Shown: in pieces, positions 44,667 through 54,858 of the stretch
Position numbering within the stretch: the first letter of the stretch is position 1
Layout: each line of letters opens with the position of its first letter
NCBI RefSeq assembly: GCF_033406955.1
Contig: NZ_CP137734.1
Coordinates: 1,364,001 to 1,428,000 of the forward strand
DNA length: 64,000 nucleotides
Direction: 5' to 3'
DNA from: Streptomyces violaceoruber
Lineage (GTDB): Bacteria; Actinomycetota; Actinomycetes; Streptomycetales; Streptomycetaceae
The notes under the pieces: generated by a model
The model's input: only the letters and a program-made list of their open reading frames with translations
Database searches by the model: none
Told to the model about the DNA's origin: nothing
Position numbers and translations under genes: made by a program

Positions 44667-46070
44667 CTAGGTGAGGTACTGACAGGTGGCGCGGGGGGTG
44701 TAGGCGCCGTGGCCCTTGCGCCCGGTGTACTCCCGCTCGGTGACGACCGGTTCGCCGCGCGAGAGCACCGTCTCCACCCGGCCGGTGATCCGCCTGCCCT
44801 CGTACGCCGAGTAGTCGACGTTCATGTGGTGGGTCTCGGCGGAGATGACCTGCTCGGTGTGCGGGTCGTAGACGACGATGTCGGCGTCCGCGCCGGGCGC
44901 GATGGTGCCCTTCTTCGGGTACAGGCCGAACATCCGGGCCGGGGTGGCGCAGGCGATCTCGATCCAGCGGCGGCGGCCGATGTGCCCGTCGACGACGGCC
45001 TGGTGGAGCAGGTCCATGCGGTTCTCGACGCCCGGCATCCCGTTGGGGATCCTGGAGAAGTCGCCCCGGCCCAGCTCCTTCTGGCCGCTGAAGCAGAAGG
45101 GGCAGTGGTCGGTGGAGACCACCTGGAGGTCGTTGGTGCGCAGGCCCCGCCACAGCGCCGCCTGGTGCTCCTTGGGCCTGAGCGGGGTGCTGCACACGTA
45201 CTTGGCGCCCTCGAAGTCCGGCTCGGCGAGGTTGTCGGTGGACAGGAACAGGTACTGCGGGCAGGTCTCCCCGAAGACGGGCAGGCCCTCGTCGCGGGCC
45301 CGGGTCAGCTCGGCGACCGCCTCCGTCGCCGAGACGTGCACGACGTACAGCGGCGCCCCGGCGACCTGGGCGAGCCGGATGGCGCGGTGGGTCGCCTCCG
45401 CCTCCAGGAGGGCCTTGCGGACCTCGCCGTGGAAGCGGGGGTCGGTCTCGCCGCGGGCGAGGGCCTGCTCGACGAGGACGTCGATCGCGATGCCGTTCTC
45501 GGCGTGCATCATGATCAGGCCGCCGTTCTCGGCGGCGCGCTGCATGGCGCGCAGGATCTGTCCGTCGTCGGAGTAGAAGACGCCGGGGTACGCCATGAAC
45601 TGCTTGAAGGAGGTCACCCCCTCCTCCACCAGCAGGTCCATCTCCTTGAGCGTCTCCTGGTTCACGTCGGAGACGATCATGTGGAAGCCGTAGTCGATGG
45701 CGCAGTTGCCCTCGGCCTTGGCGTGCCAGGCGTCCAGGCCCTCGCGCAGGGAGTGCCCGACGCTCTGGATGGCGAAGTCGACGACGGTGGTCGTGCCGCC
45801 CCAGGCGGCGGCGCGGGTGCCGGTCTCGAAGGTGTCGGCGGCGTAGGTGCCGCCGAAGGGCATCTCCATGTGGGTGTGCCCGTCGACGCCGCCCGGAATG
45901 ACGTACTTGCCGCTCGCGTCGATGACGTTCTCGGCGGTGAACGCCTCGGCCGCCGGGGTGCCGGTCGCGGCGAGGGCGGCGACGCGGCCGTCCTCGATCA
46001 GGACGTCGGCGTGGATCTCGTCGGACGCGGTGATGACGAGGCCGCCGCGGATGACGGTACGGCTGCTCAT
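44667..46070 (-). CDS. hydA: Dihydropyrimidinase / hydantoinase
   Basis: 467 residues, full length. All metal ligands of the cyclic amidohydrolase fold are visible: GVDGHTHMEM (two His) near residue 62, the carboxylated Lys in SFKQFMAYPG near 150, HAEN near 183, YVVHVS near 239, and STDHCPF (Asp) near 315. It opens dihydrouracil/dihydrothymine or hydantoins to N-carbamoyl amino acids. It is flanked by a beta-ureidopropionase (35 bases upstream) and the LLM oxidoreductase, i.e. steps before and after it in reductive pyrimidine breakdown. The start ATG at 46070 follows a GGAGG-like site (GAGGGAACAG). Confidence 0.95.
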   Translation of the reverse strand: MSSRTVIRGGLVITASDEIHADVLIEDGRVAALAATGTPAAEAFTAENVIDASGKYVIPGGVDGHTHMEMPFGGTYAADTFETGTRAAAWGGTTTVVDFAIQSVGHSLREGLDAWHAKAEGNCAIDYGFHMIVSDVNQETLKEMDLLVEEGVTSFKQFMAYPGVFYSDDGQILRAMQRAAENGGLIMMHAENGIAIDVLVEQALARGETDPRFHGEVRKALLEAEATHRAIRLAQVAGAPLYVVHVSATEAVAELTRARDEGLPVFGETCPQYLFLSTDNLAEPDFEGAKYVCSTPLRPKEHQAALWRGLRTNDLQVVSTDHCPFCFSGQKELGRGDFSRIPNGMPGVENRMDLLHQAVVDGHIGRRRWIEIACATPARMFGLYPKKGTIAPGADADIVVYDPHTEQVISAETHHMNVDYSAYEGRRITGRVETVLSRGEPVVTEREYTGRKGHGAYTPRATCQYLT

Positions 46071-46105
46071 GCTGCTGTTCCCTCCTGTCAGGGGCCCCGG
46101 TGGGG

Positions 46106-46948
46106 TCAGGGCGCGGTCAGCGGGGAGTAGGCGCCCGGCGCGCGGTCGCGGTAGAACTGCCAGCGGTCGCGGACCTCGCGCAGCCTGGCCATGTCGAGGT
46201 CGCGGACGACGAGTTCGGTCTCCTTGTCGCTCGCCACCTCGCCGACGAACCGGGCCTCGGGGTCGACGAAGTACGAGGTGCCGTAGAAGTCGTTGTCGCC
46301 CAGCTCCTCGACGCCGACGCGGTTGATGGCGCCGACGAAGTACTCGTTGGCGACGGCGGCCGCCGGCTGCTCCAGCTGCCACAGGTAGCCGGACAGGCCG
46401 CGCGAGGTGGCCGACGGGTTGAAGACGATCTCGGCGCCTTCCAGGCCCAGCGCCCGCCAGCCCTCCGGGAAGTGCCGGTCGTAGCAGATGTACACGCCGA
46501 CCTTGCCGACGGCGGTGTCGAAGACCGGCCAGCCGGAGTTCCCGGGGCGGAAGTAGAACTTCTCCCAGAAGCCGCGCACCTGCGGGATGTGCGTCTTGCG
46601 GTACTTGCCGAGGTAGGAGCCGTCGGCGTCGATGACGGCGGCGGTGTTGTAGAGGACGCCGGGCTGCTCCTCCTCGTACATGGGGAGCACCAGGACGACG
46701 CCGTGCTCGCGGGCGAGCCGCTGGAAGCGCTCGACGATCGGCCCGTCCGGGACGCGCTCGGCGTAGGCGTAGAACTCGGGGTCCTGGACCTGGCAGAAGT
46801 ACGGTCCGTAGAACAGCTCCTGGAAGCACATGACCTGTGCGCCCTGGGCGGCGGCGTCACGCACCGCCTGCTCGTGGACCTGGATCATCGATTCCTTGTC
46901 GCCCGTCCAGGCGGTCTGGAAGAGCGCGGCACGGATCACTCGGCTCAT
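46106..46948 (-). CDS. Beta-ureidopropionase (nitrilase superfamily), copy 1
   Basis: 280 residues. The nitrilase catalytic triad is in place: Glu in CFQELFYG near residue 44, Lys in KYRKTHIPQ near 117, Cys in VYICYDRHFPEG near 151. The local contexts match N-carbamoyl-beta-alanine amidohydrolases rather than plain nitrilases. The reaction gives beta-alanine (or beta-aminoisobutyrate), CO2 and ammonia. It heads the operon beta-ureidopropionase - dihydropyrimidinase - LLM - NCS1. Operator-like repeats lie 93-139 bases upstream. A second, ~70% similar-looking copy sits at 50026-50868. Confidence 0.93.
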   Translation of the reverse strand: MSRVIRAALFQTAWTGDKESMIQVHEQAVRDAAAQGAQVMCFQELFYGPYFCQVQDPEFYAYAERVPDGPIVERFQRLAREHGVVLVLPMYEEEQPGVLYNTAAVIDADGSYLGKYRKTHIPQVRGFWEKFYFRPGNSGWPVFDTAVGKVGVYICYDRHFPEGWRALGLEGAEIVFNPSATSRGLSGYLWQLEQPAAAVANEYFVGAINRVGVEELGDNDFYGTSYFVDPEARFVGEVASDKETELVVRDLDMARLREVRDRWQFYRDRAPGAYSPLTAP

Positions 46949-47040
46949 CTTCGGCCTCCACTCGCTCGGATCGCTCGCTGTGGCGCTCGGTGTGGCGCTC
47001 GGTGTACGGCGAGACTAGGGACAGGCGGTGGCCGGAATGA

Positions 47041-47087
47041 GTGGCACGGTGTCACGTCTGCGGGGGTCGGGCATTGCACGGTGTCAC
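47041..47087. promoter_or_regulatory. Two operator-like copies of GCACGGTGTCAC, 32 bp apart
   Basis: The 12-mer occurs at 47044-47055 and 47076-47087. The first is embedded in GTGGCACGGTGTCAC (47041-47055), a pseudo-palindrome of form GTGrCACsGTGyCAC. The spacing is about three DNA turns, placing both on one face. They lie upstream of the ureidopropionase operon; the second overlaps the pucR stop codon. Probably bound by PucR (inference). Confidence 0.6.
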
Positions 47088-48706
47088 CCCTGCTGTGCGT
47101 CGTGGGCGAGGAGCGCGATGTGCACGGAGGCGGCCTGCTCGAAGTCGTCGAGGTCGACACCGAGGCTGCCCTGTATGGCTTCGAGGCGCCGGTAGAGGGC
47201 GGGCCGGGAGACGTGGTGGAGCTGGGCGGTGCGGGACTTGTTGCGGCCGGTGGCGAGGTAGGTGCGCAGCACGGGCAGCAGGTCCCGGTCGGGGCCGCGC
47301 AGGAGTCCGTCCAGCTCGCGTTCGGCGAAGGACTGCACGTGCGGGTCGTCGCGCAGCAGCCGCACCAGACCGCGCAGGTGGATGTCGCGCAGCCGCACGA
47401 CCGGCGGCAGGTCCAGGGCGGCGGCCGGGGAGTCGGCGACCGCGTCGGCGACGTGCTGGGCCTCGCGCAGCCCGGCGGGCACGCCGGTCCAGTCGGCCCG
47501 GGCGTCGGCGGCGGCGACCACGGCGTGGGAGTTGTCCGGTTCCGCACGCAGCCGGGTCGCGAAGTGGGCGGTGAGCGCCCTGGCGTCCTGGTCGGGGGCG
47601 AGGCTGAGCAGGACGGCGACGTGGTCGTCGGCGAGGCGGGCGGCGAGGCCGGGCAGCCCGAGGCGCCGCAGTACCCGGGCCGGCCGGGCGGGCTCCCGCT
47701 CGCGGACGACGAGGGGGACGAAGACGCGCCGGTTGACCGGCAGCCCGGCGGCGCGGGCCCGGGGCAGCAGTTGCCGCGCCGGTACCGCCCCGCTGACCAG
47801 GTCGGTGAGCAGGCTCCGCGCGGACTGCTCCTCCCAGGAGTCCCAGGGCTCCCGGGAGCCCGCGGGAACGCCCGGGTGGGTGCCGTCACCGGCGAGCATG
47901 CGGTGCAGGACGAGCGCCTCGGCCGCGCGGTCGGCGAGCAGGCGTCCGGCGGCCCGCTCGCCCCGGTAGCCGCACAGCACCAGGCGCCCCCAGCCCTCGC
48001 CCCGGCAGGTCAGTTCGGCGCGGATCCAGCCGTCGGCCGAGCCGGCGCCTGCCTGGCGGGCGATGCGCTCCCAGTCCCGCAGTACGTCGTCGACGGCGGC
48101 CCGCTCCCCCGCCGTGGCGAGGGCGCGGTGGGCGAGGTTGGTGACGACGACCGGGCAGCCGGCGTGCCGGGCCACCTCGTCGAGCAGGCGCTGCACCGGG
48201 GCGCCCGCGGTGATCAGACCGGTCAGCTCGGTGCGTACGGCCTCGGAGAGGCTGACGGCGGCGAACTTGCGGCGCAGCAGCCGGGACTGCACCTCCTCGG
48301 TCAGTTCGGCGAAGGGGAAGGGCCGGTGCAGCACGACCATGGGCAGCCCGCAGCGCTCGGCCGCGCTGCGCATCACCTCGGGCGGGGCGGGGAAGGCGCG
48401 GCCGAGGCCGAGCACGACGGCGGCGGCCTCGGCGCGGTCCAGTGACCGGATGTACTCCCCCTGCCCCTCCTCGTCACCGGCGAGCAGCACGCCGGTGGTG
48501 AGGACCATCTCGCCACCGCTGAGCATCACCCCGACGTCGGCGGCCTCGGCGACGTGCACCCAGCGCACCGGCCGGTCGAGGCGGTGCGCTCCGGCCACCA
48601 CCTCGGGCTGTCCGGCCCGCACCCGTTCGAGGCCGAGGACCTGTCGGACCGACAGGGCCGGTTCCCAGGGCTGTTGGGCCAAGGTCCGCGGGGTGGTCGT
48701 GGTCAT
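47084..48706 (-). CDS. pucR: PucR-family transcriptional regulator
   Basis: 540 residues. The N-terminal PucR sensor domain (SVRQVLGLERVRAGQPEVVAG and RWVHVAEAADVGVMLSGGEMVLTTG, read in parts) covers residues ~18-135. The C-terminal HTH_30 domain reads YLATGRNKSRTAQLHHVSRPALYRRL near 490-515 (recognition helix around SRPALYRRLEAI). PucR controls purine degradation in Bacillus; related proteins control hydantoin/pyrimidine genes. Position between the aminotransferase and the ureidopropionase operon strongly suggests it is the local regulator, probably sensing a pathway intermediate. The ATG at 48706 follows AGGAGAGG and is preferred over an ATG eight codons upstream. Confidence 0.92.
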   Translation of the reverse strand: MTTTTPRTLAQQPWEPALSVRQVLGLERVRAGQPEVVAGAHRLDRPVRWVHVAEAADVGVMLSGGEMVLTTGVLLAGDEEGQGEYIRSLDRAEAAAVVLGLGRAFPAPPEVMRSAAERCGLPMVVLHRPFPFAELTEEVQSRLLRRKFAAVSLSEAVRTELTGLITAGAPVQRLLDEVARHAGCPVVVTNLAHRALATAGERAAVDDVLRDWERIARQAGAGSADGWIRAELTCRGEGWGRLVLCGYRGERAAGRLLADRAAEALVLHRMLAGDGTHPGVPAGSREPWDSWEEQSARSLLTDLVSGAVPARQLLPRARAAGLPVNRRVFVPLVVREREPARPARVLRRLGLPGLAARLADDHVAVLLSLAPDQDARALTAHFATRLRAEPDNSHAVVAAADARADWTGVPAGLREAQHVADAVADSPAAALDLPPVVRLRDIHLRGLVRLLRDDPHVQSFAERELDGLLRGPDRDLLPVLRTYLATGRNKSRTAQLHHVSRPALYRRLEAIQGSLGVDLDDFEQAASVHIALLAHDAQQG

Positions 48707-48745
48707 GGCGGCCTCTCCTGGGCTCGTCACGCGGCGATCAGGCGG

Positions 48746-50029
48746 TCAGATGCTCCGCAGGGCGCGTTCGAGGATCGCGGCGCCCTCCTCGGCCTCCGCG
48801 ACGGTGAGGGACATCGGCGGGGCGATGCGCAGGACGCTGGTGCTGTGGCCGCCGCCCTTGCCGACGAGCAGCCCGCCGGCGCGGGCCTCCTCCAGTACGG
48901 TGGACGCCGCCTCGGGGGCGGCCTCGTCGGTGCCGGGCCGGGTCAGCTCCACGCCGATCATCAGTCCGCGCCCGCGTACCTCGCGCACGTGCGGCACCTG
49001 GGCGGCGACGGCGCGCAGGCGTTCGATGAGCAGTCCGCCGACGCGCCGGGCGTTGCCCTGGAGGTCGTGCTCCAGGAGGTGGTTGAGGTTGGCGAGGCCC
49101 GCGGCCATGGTGACCTGGGTGCCGCCGAAGGTGGAGATGCTGTTGGCGTCCAGGCAGTTCATGATCTCGGCGCGGGCGACGACCCCGCCGATCGACATGC
49201 CGTTGCCGATGCCCTTGGCGAAGGTGACGATGTCGGGCGGGCCGCTCCTTGCGTGCGCCTGCCAGCCCCAGAAGTGCTCGCCGGTGCGGCCCCAGCCGGT
49301 CTGCACCTCGTCGGAGATCCACAGGATGCCCCGCTCGTGCAGCACCTCGCGGAAGGCGGCGTACAGGCCGTCCGGCGGGGAGGTGAAGCCGCCGACGCCC
49401 TGGACGGGTTCGGCGATCAGGGCGGCGGGGGCGCGGCTGTGGCCGAGCAGGTCCTTGAGGTCGGTGACGCAGGCGTCGATGAAGTCCCGGTCGTCCAGGT
49501 CCGCGTAGGGCCCGCGGGTGCGGACGCCGCCGTGCACGTACAGGGTCTGGAGCGGGGACAGGGAGGTCGGGGACCAGCCGCGGTTGCCGGTGATGCCGAC
49601 GGTGCTGAAGGAGCGGCCGTGGTAGCTGTTGCGCATCGCCAGGATCGCGTTGCTGCGCCGGTATGCGGTGGCGAGCAGCAGGGCCGTGTCGTTGGCCTCG
49701 GTGCCCGAGGTGGTGAAGAAGACGCGGGCGTCGGGGATGCCGGACAGCTGGGCGACGCGTTCGGCGAGTTCGACCATCGGCCGGTTGAGGTAGAGGGTCG
49801 AGGAGTGGACGATCCGACCGGCCTGCTCGGCGACGGCCTTGGTGACCTCGGGCAGGGCGTGCGCGGTCATCGTGGTGAGGATGCCGCCGAAGAAGTCGAG
49901 GTACTTGTTGCCTGCGGCGTCCCAGACGTACCTGCCCTCGCCGTGGGTGATCTCCAGCGGGTCCTCGTAGTAGAGGGCGAGCCAGTCGGGCAGGACGGCG
50001 CGGTGGCGGGCGAAGAGGTCACGGGTCAC
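48746..50029 (-). CDS. Class III omega-aminotransferase (beta-alanine/beta-aminoisobutyrate:pyruvate type)
   Basis: 427 residues from a GTG at 50029 that overlaps the ureidopropionase stop (GTGA). PLP-binding features are clear: TTSGTEANDTALLLA near residue 107, the Asp motif WISDEVQTGWGRTG near 255, and the Schiff-base Lys in TFAKGIGNG near 288. The family includes alanine-glyoxylate aminotransferase 2-like enzymes. In this setting it should convert beta-alanine or beta-aminoisobutyrate to the malonate semialdehydes, completing reductive pyrimidine catabolism. The downstream semialdehyde dehydrogenase is not in the window. Confidence 0.92.
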   Translation of the reverse strand: MTRDLFARHRAVLPDWLALYYEDPLEITHGEGRYVWDAAGNKYLDFFGGILTTMTAHALPEVTKAVAEQAGRIVHSSTLYLNRPMVELAERVAQLSGIPDARVFFTTSGTEANDTALLLATAYRRSNAILAMRNSYHGRSFSTVGITGNRGWSPTSLSPLQTLYVHGGVRTRGPYADLDDRDFIDACVTDLKDLLGHSRAPAALIAEPVQGVGGFTSPPDGLYAAFREVLHERGILWISDEVQTGWGRTGEHFWGWQAHARSGPPDIVTFAKGIGNGMSIGGVVARAEIMNCLDANSISTFGGTQVTMAAGLANLNHLLEHDLQGNARRVGGLLIERLRAVAAQVPHVREVRGRGLMIGVELTRPGTDEAAPEAASTVLEEARAGGLLVGKGGGHSTSVLRIAPPMSLTVAEAEEGAAILERALRSI

Positions 50030-50868
50030 GGCCGCACCAGCCCCTCGTAGGCGTCGGGCCGGCGGTCGCGGTAGAAGGCCCACTGCTGCCGGACCTCGTC
50101 GATGAGGTCGAAGTCCAGGTCGCGGACGACGAGTTCCTCCTTGCTGTCGCTGGCGACGTCGCCGACGAACTGCCCGCGCGGGTCCACGAAGTAGGACGTG
50201 CCGTAGAAGTCGTTGTCCCCGTACTCCTCGACGCCGACGCGGTTGATGGCGGCGACGAAGTACTCGTTGGCGACGGCCGCGGCGGGCTGTTCCAGCCGCC
50301 ACAGGTGGGCGGAGAGGCCGCGGTGGGTGGCCGAGGGGTTGTAGACGAGCTGGGCACCGCCGAGGCCGAGTTGGCGCCAGCCCTCCGGGAAGTGCCGGTC
50401 GTAGCAGATGTAGACGCCGACCTTGCCGACGGCGGTGTCGAAGACGGGCCAGCCGGCATTGCCGGGGCGGAAGTAGAACTTCTCCCAGAAGCCCTTGACC
50501 TGCGGGATGTGGTGCTTGCGGTAGGTGCCGAGGACGGTGCCGTCGGCGTCGATCACGGCCGCGGTGTTGTAGTAGAAGCCGGACTGCTCGACCTCGAAGA
50601 CGGGGACGACGATCACCATGCCGGTCTCGCGGGCCAGTGCCTGCATGCGGCGGACGGTGGGGCCGTCGGGCACGGGCTCGGCCCAGCGGTAGTGCTCGGG
50701 GTCCTGGACCTGGCAGAAGTAGGGGGCGTTGAACACCTCCTGGAACCCGATGACCCGCGCGCCCCGCCTGGCGGCCTCGCGGGCGTGCTCCTCGTGTTTC
50801 GCCACCATGGACTCGGTGTCGCCGGTCCAGGTGGCCTGGACGAGAGCGGCACGTACGACATTGGCCAT
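50026..50868 (-). CDS. Beta-ureidopropionase (nitrilase superfamily), copy 2
   Basis: 280 residues from the ATG at 50868, six bases after AAGGAG; an upstream ATG adds six residues without a better site. Triad: Glu in GFQEVFNAPYF near residue 43, Lys in TYRKHHIPQ near 117, Cys in VYICYDRHFPEG near 150. It is a close paralogue of the gene at 46106 with the same length and the same ends (FYRDR...). It leads the second transcription unit (ureidopropionase - aminotransferase - pucR). Two copies may split uracil- and thymine-derived carbamoyl substrates, or one may act on a D-amino-acid carbamoyl compound; this is unresolved. Confidence 0.93.
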   Translation of the reverse strand: MANVVRAALVQATWTGDTESMVAKHEEHAREAARRGARVIGFQEVFNAPYFCQVQDPEHYRWAEPVPDGPTVRRMQALARETGMVIVVPVFEVEQSGFYYNTAAVIDADGTVLGTYRKHHIPQVKGFWEKFYFRPGNAGWPVFDTAVGKVGVYICYDRHFPEGWRQLGLGGAQLVYNPSATHRGLSAHLWRLEQPAAAVANEYFVAAINRVGVEEYGDNDFYGTSYFVDPRGQFVGDVASDSKEELVVRDLDFDLIDEVRQQWAFYRDRRPDAYEGLVRP

Positions 50869-50897
50869 GAGCTGCTCCTTCGACACGACGTCAGAGC

Positions 50898-50925
50898 CTC
50901 TACGCCCGTAGAGCAGGCCGTAGAG
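50898..50925. promoter_or_regulatory. CTCTACG inverted repeat with extra half-site
   Basis: CTCTACG-CC-CGTAGAG is a perfect 7+7 inverted repeat at 50898-50913, and a further CGTAGAG half-site follows at 50919-50925. It lies 30-57 bases before the start of ureidopropionase copy 2, in the promoter position of the second catabolic unit. It differs from the GCACGGTGTCAC repeats of the first unit. Confidence 0.65.
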
Positions 50926-51050
50926 GGACGAACGTAAGCCTGGCCGGACGGGCTTGCCAAGACCATCGTCGTCAAGGCGCGGTGTCGATCACGTTTCGCA
51001 CTCCTGTGGGTGAGTGCGGGTGCCTCGGGCCGGCACGGGCGTCGGGCGCC

Positions 51051-51302
51051 TCAGGCCGGCACGGGCGCGCACCTGCCCACCAGCTCGTCCATGGACAGCC
51101 CCAGCGCGGCGGCCAGCGCGGCCACCGTGAAGAACGCCGGGGTGGGTGCCCGGCCGGTCTCGATCTTGCGGAGGGTCTCGGCGGAGAGTCCGGCCTGGGC
51201 GGCCACCGCCGTCATGCTCCGCTCGCCGCGGGCCGCGCGCAGCAGGCGGCCGAGCTGCTCACCGCGCTCGCGCTCTTCGGGGGTCAGAGGGGTGCGTACC
51301 AT
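51051..51302 (-). CDS. XRE-family helix-turn-helix regulator
   Basis: 83 residues, almost entirely one XRE/Cro HTH: RLLRAARGERSMTAVAAQAGLSAETLRKIE spans helices 1-3 (read in parts: MTAVAAQAGLSAETLRKIETG), then AFFTVAALAAALGLSMDEL. It is divergent from the methionine aminopeptidase gene with 98 bases between, and three TACCGG(T) elements lie in that gap. Autoregulation and control of the aminopeptidase are likely. No effector domain is present. Confidence 0.9.
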   Translation of the reverse strand: MVRTPLTPEERERGEQLGRLLRAARGERSMTAVAAQAGLSAETLRKIETGRAPTPAFFTVAALAAALGLSMDELVGRCAPVPA

Positions 51303-51312
51303 GCCGTCATTC

Positions 51313-51390
51313 TAATACCGGTTTCCCGTACCGGCCCCTGGCGTGCCGCACATGCGCGCCGAGTCGCGGACCCAATTCAAATACCGGTAT
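51313..51390. promoter_or_regulatory. Repeated TACCGG elements between XRE regulator and aminopeptidase
   Basis: AATACCGGT at 51314-51322, GTACCGG at 51328-51334 and the perfect decamer palindrome ATACCGGTAT at 51381-51390. The last lies ten bases before the aminopeptidase ATG; the first lies ten bases before the XRE start. Probable operators for the XRE protein. Confidence 0.6.
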
Positions 51391-51400
51391 AGTAATTGGC

Positions 51401-52177
51401 ATGGTGGAACTGAAGACGGACACATCGATCGACGCCATGCACGCGGCCGGACAGGTCGTCGCGCGCGCCCTGACCGCCGTACGGCAGGCCGCGGACGTGG
51501 GAGTGTCCCTGCTGGAGCTGGACGCGGTGGCACACGAGGTGCTGCGGGAGGCGGGCGCGGGCTCGCCGTTCCTCGGGTACCGGCCCTCCTTCGCGCCGAC
51601 GCCCTTCCCGGGCGTCATCTGCGCCTCGGTGAACGACGCGATCGTGCACGGGATCCCCGACGGCTACCGCCTGCGGGACGGAGACCTCGTCTCCATCGAC
51701 TGCGGGGCCCTCCTGGACGGCTGGGCGGGCGACTCGGCGCTCAGCTTCGTGGTGGGCACCCCGCGCCCGGCCGACGTCACGCTGATCGAGACCGCCGAGC
51801 GGGCCCTGGAGGCGGGCATCGCGGCGGCCGTGGTCGGCAACCGCATCGGCGACATCGCGCACGCCATCGGCACGGTGTGCCGGTCGGCCGGTTACGGGAT
51901 CATGGAGGACTTCGGCGGCCACGGCATCGGCCGGCACATGCACGAGGACCCGGGGGTGCCCAACGAGGGCCGCCCGGGACGCGGGCTCCCGCTGCGGCAC
52001 GGCATGGTCCTCGCCATCGAGCCCATGCTGACCGCCGGCGGCCGGGACGACTACCACGCGGCCCCCGACGGCTGGACCCTGCGCACGAACGACGGGTCCC
52101 GGGCGGCGCACGTGGAGCACACGGTGGCGATCACGGACGGCGGCCCGCGCGTCCTGACGTCGAGGGACGGTCTCTGA
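51401..52177 (+). CDS. map: Type I methionine aminopeptidase
   Basis: 258 residues. All five metal ligands of the pita-bread fold are visible: Asp in VSIDCGALLDGWAGDSALSF (two Asp), His in GGHGIGRHMHEDP near residue 175, Glu in LAIEPML near 208, and Glu in HVEHTVAITDGG near 240. The substrate His is in DAIVHGIP near 82. It removes N-terminal methionine from nascent proteins. The pairing with an XRE regulator suggests a regulated second copy rather than the ribosomal-cluster map gene. The ATG is ten bases after the ATACCGGTAT palindrome with no clear ribosome site, so a leaderless or near-leaderless transcript is possible. Confidence 0.93.
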   Translation: MVELKTDTSIDAMHAAGQVVARALTAVRQAADVGVSLLELDAVAHEVLREAGAGSPFLGYRPSFAPTPFPGVICASVNDAIVHGIPDGYRLRDGDLVSIDCGALLDGWAGDSALSFVVGTPRPADVTLIETAERALEAGIAAAVVGNRIGDIAHAIGTVCRSAGYGIMEDFGGHGIGRHMHEDPGVPNEGRPGRGLPLRHGMVLAIEPMLTAGGRDDYHAAPDGWTLRTNDGSRAAHVEHTVAITDGGPRVLTSRDGL

Positions 52178-52247
52178 GGGACGTCGCGGCCGGGGCGGGG
52201 CCCTGCGCCCCGGCCGGGTTCCCGGCATGCCCGCCGGAACAGAACGT

Positions 52248-52264
52248 GTCATGTTGGGCATGAC
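52248..52264. promoter_or_regulatory. Inverted repeat GTCATG-N5-CATGAC upstream of clpC-like gene
   Basis: Perfect 6+6 inverted repeat with a five-base spacer, 66 bases before the Clp ATPase start and 71 bases after the aminopeptidase stop. The weak stem is unlike a terminator, so an operator is more likely. It does not match the HspR (HAIR) or CIRCE consensus. Confidence 0.45.
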
Positions 52265-52329
52265 CGCATGCCTGCCGGGTTACCCGGCCCCGGCACGTCG
52301 ATCAGCGATGCAGCGGAGGTCCGTACACC

Positions 52330-54858
<2,529 letters not shown>

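Noticed and set aside
46975..47012. Tandem TGTGGCGCTCGG repeat near the ureidopropionase start
   Set aside because: Two and a half imperfect copies only; probably simple-sequence noise beside the stronger GCACGGTGTCAC operators.
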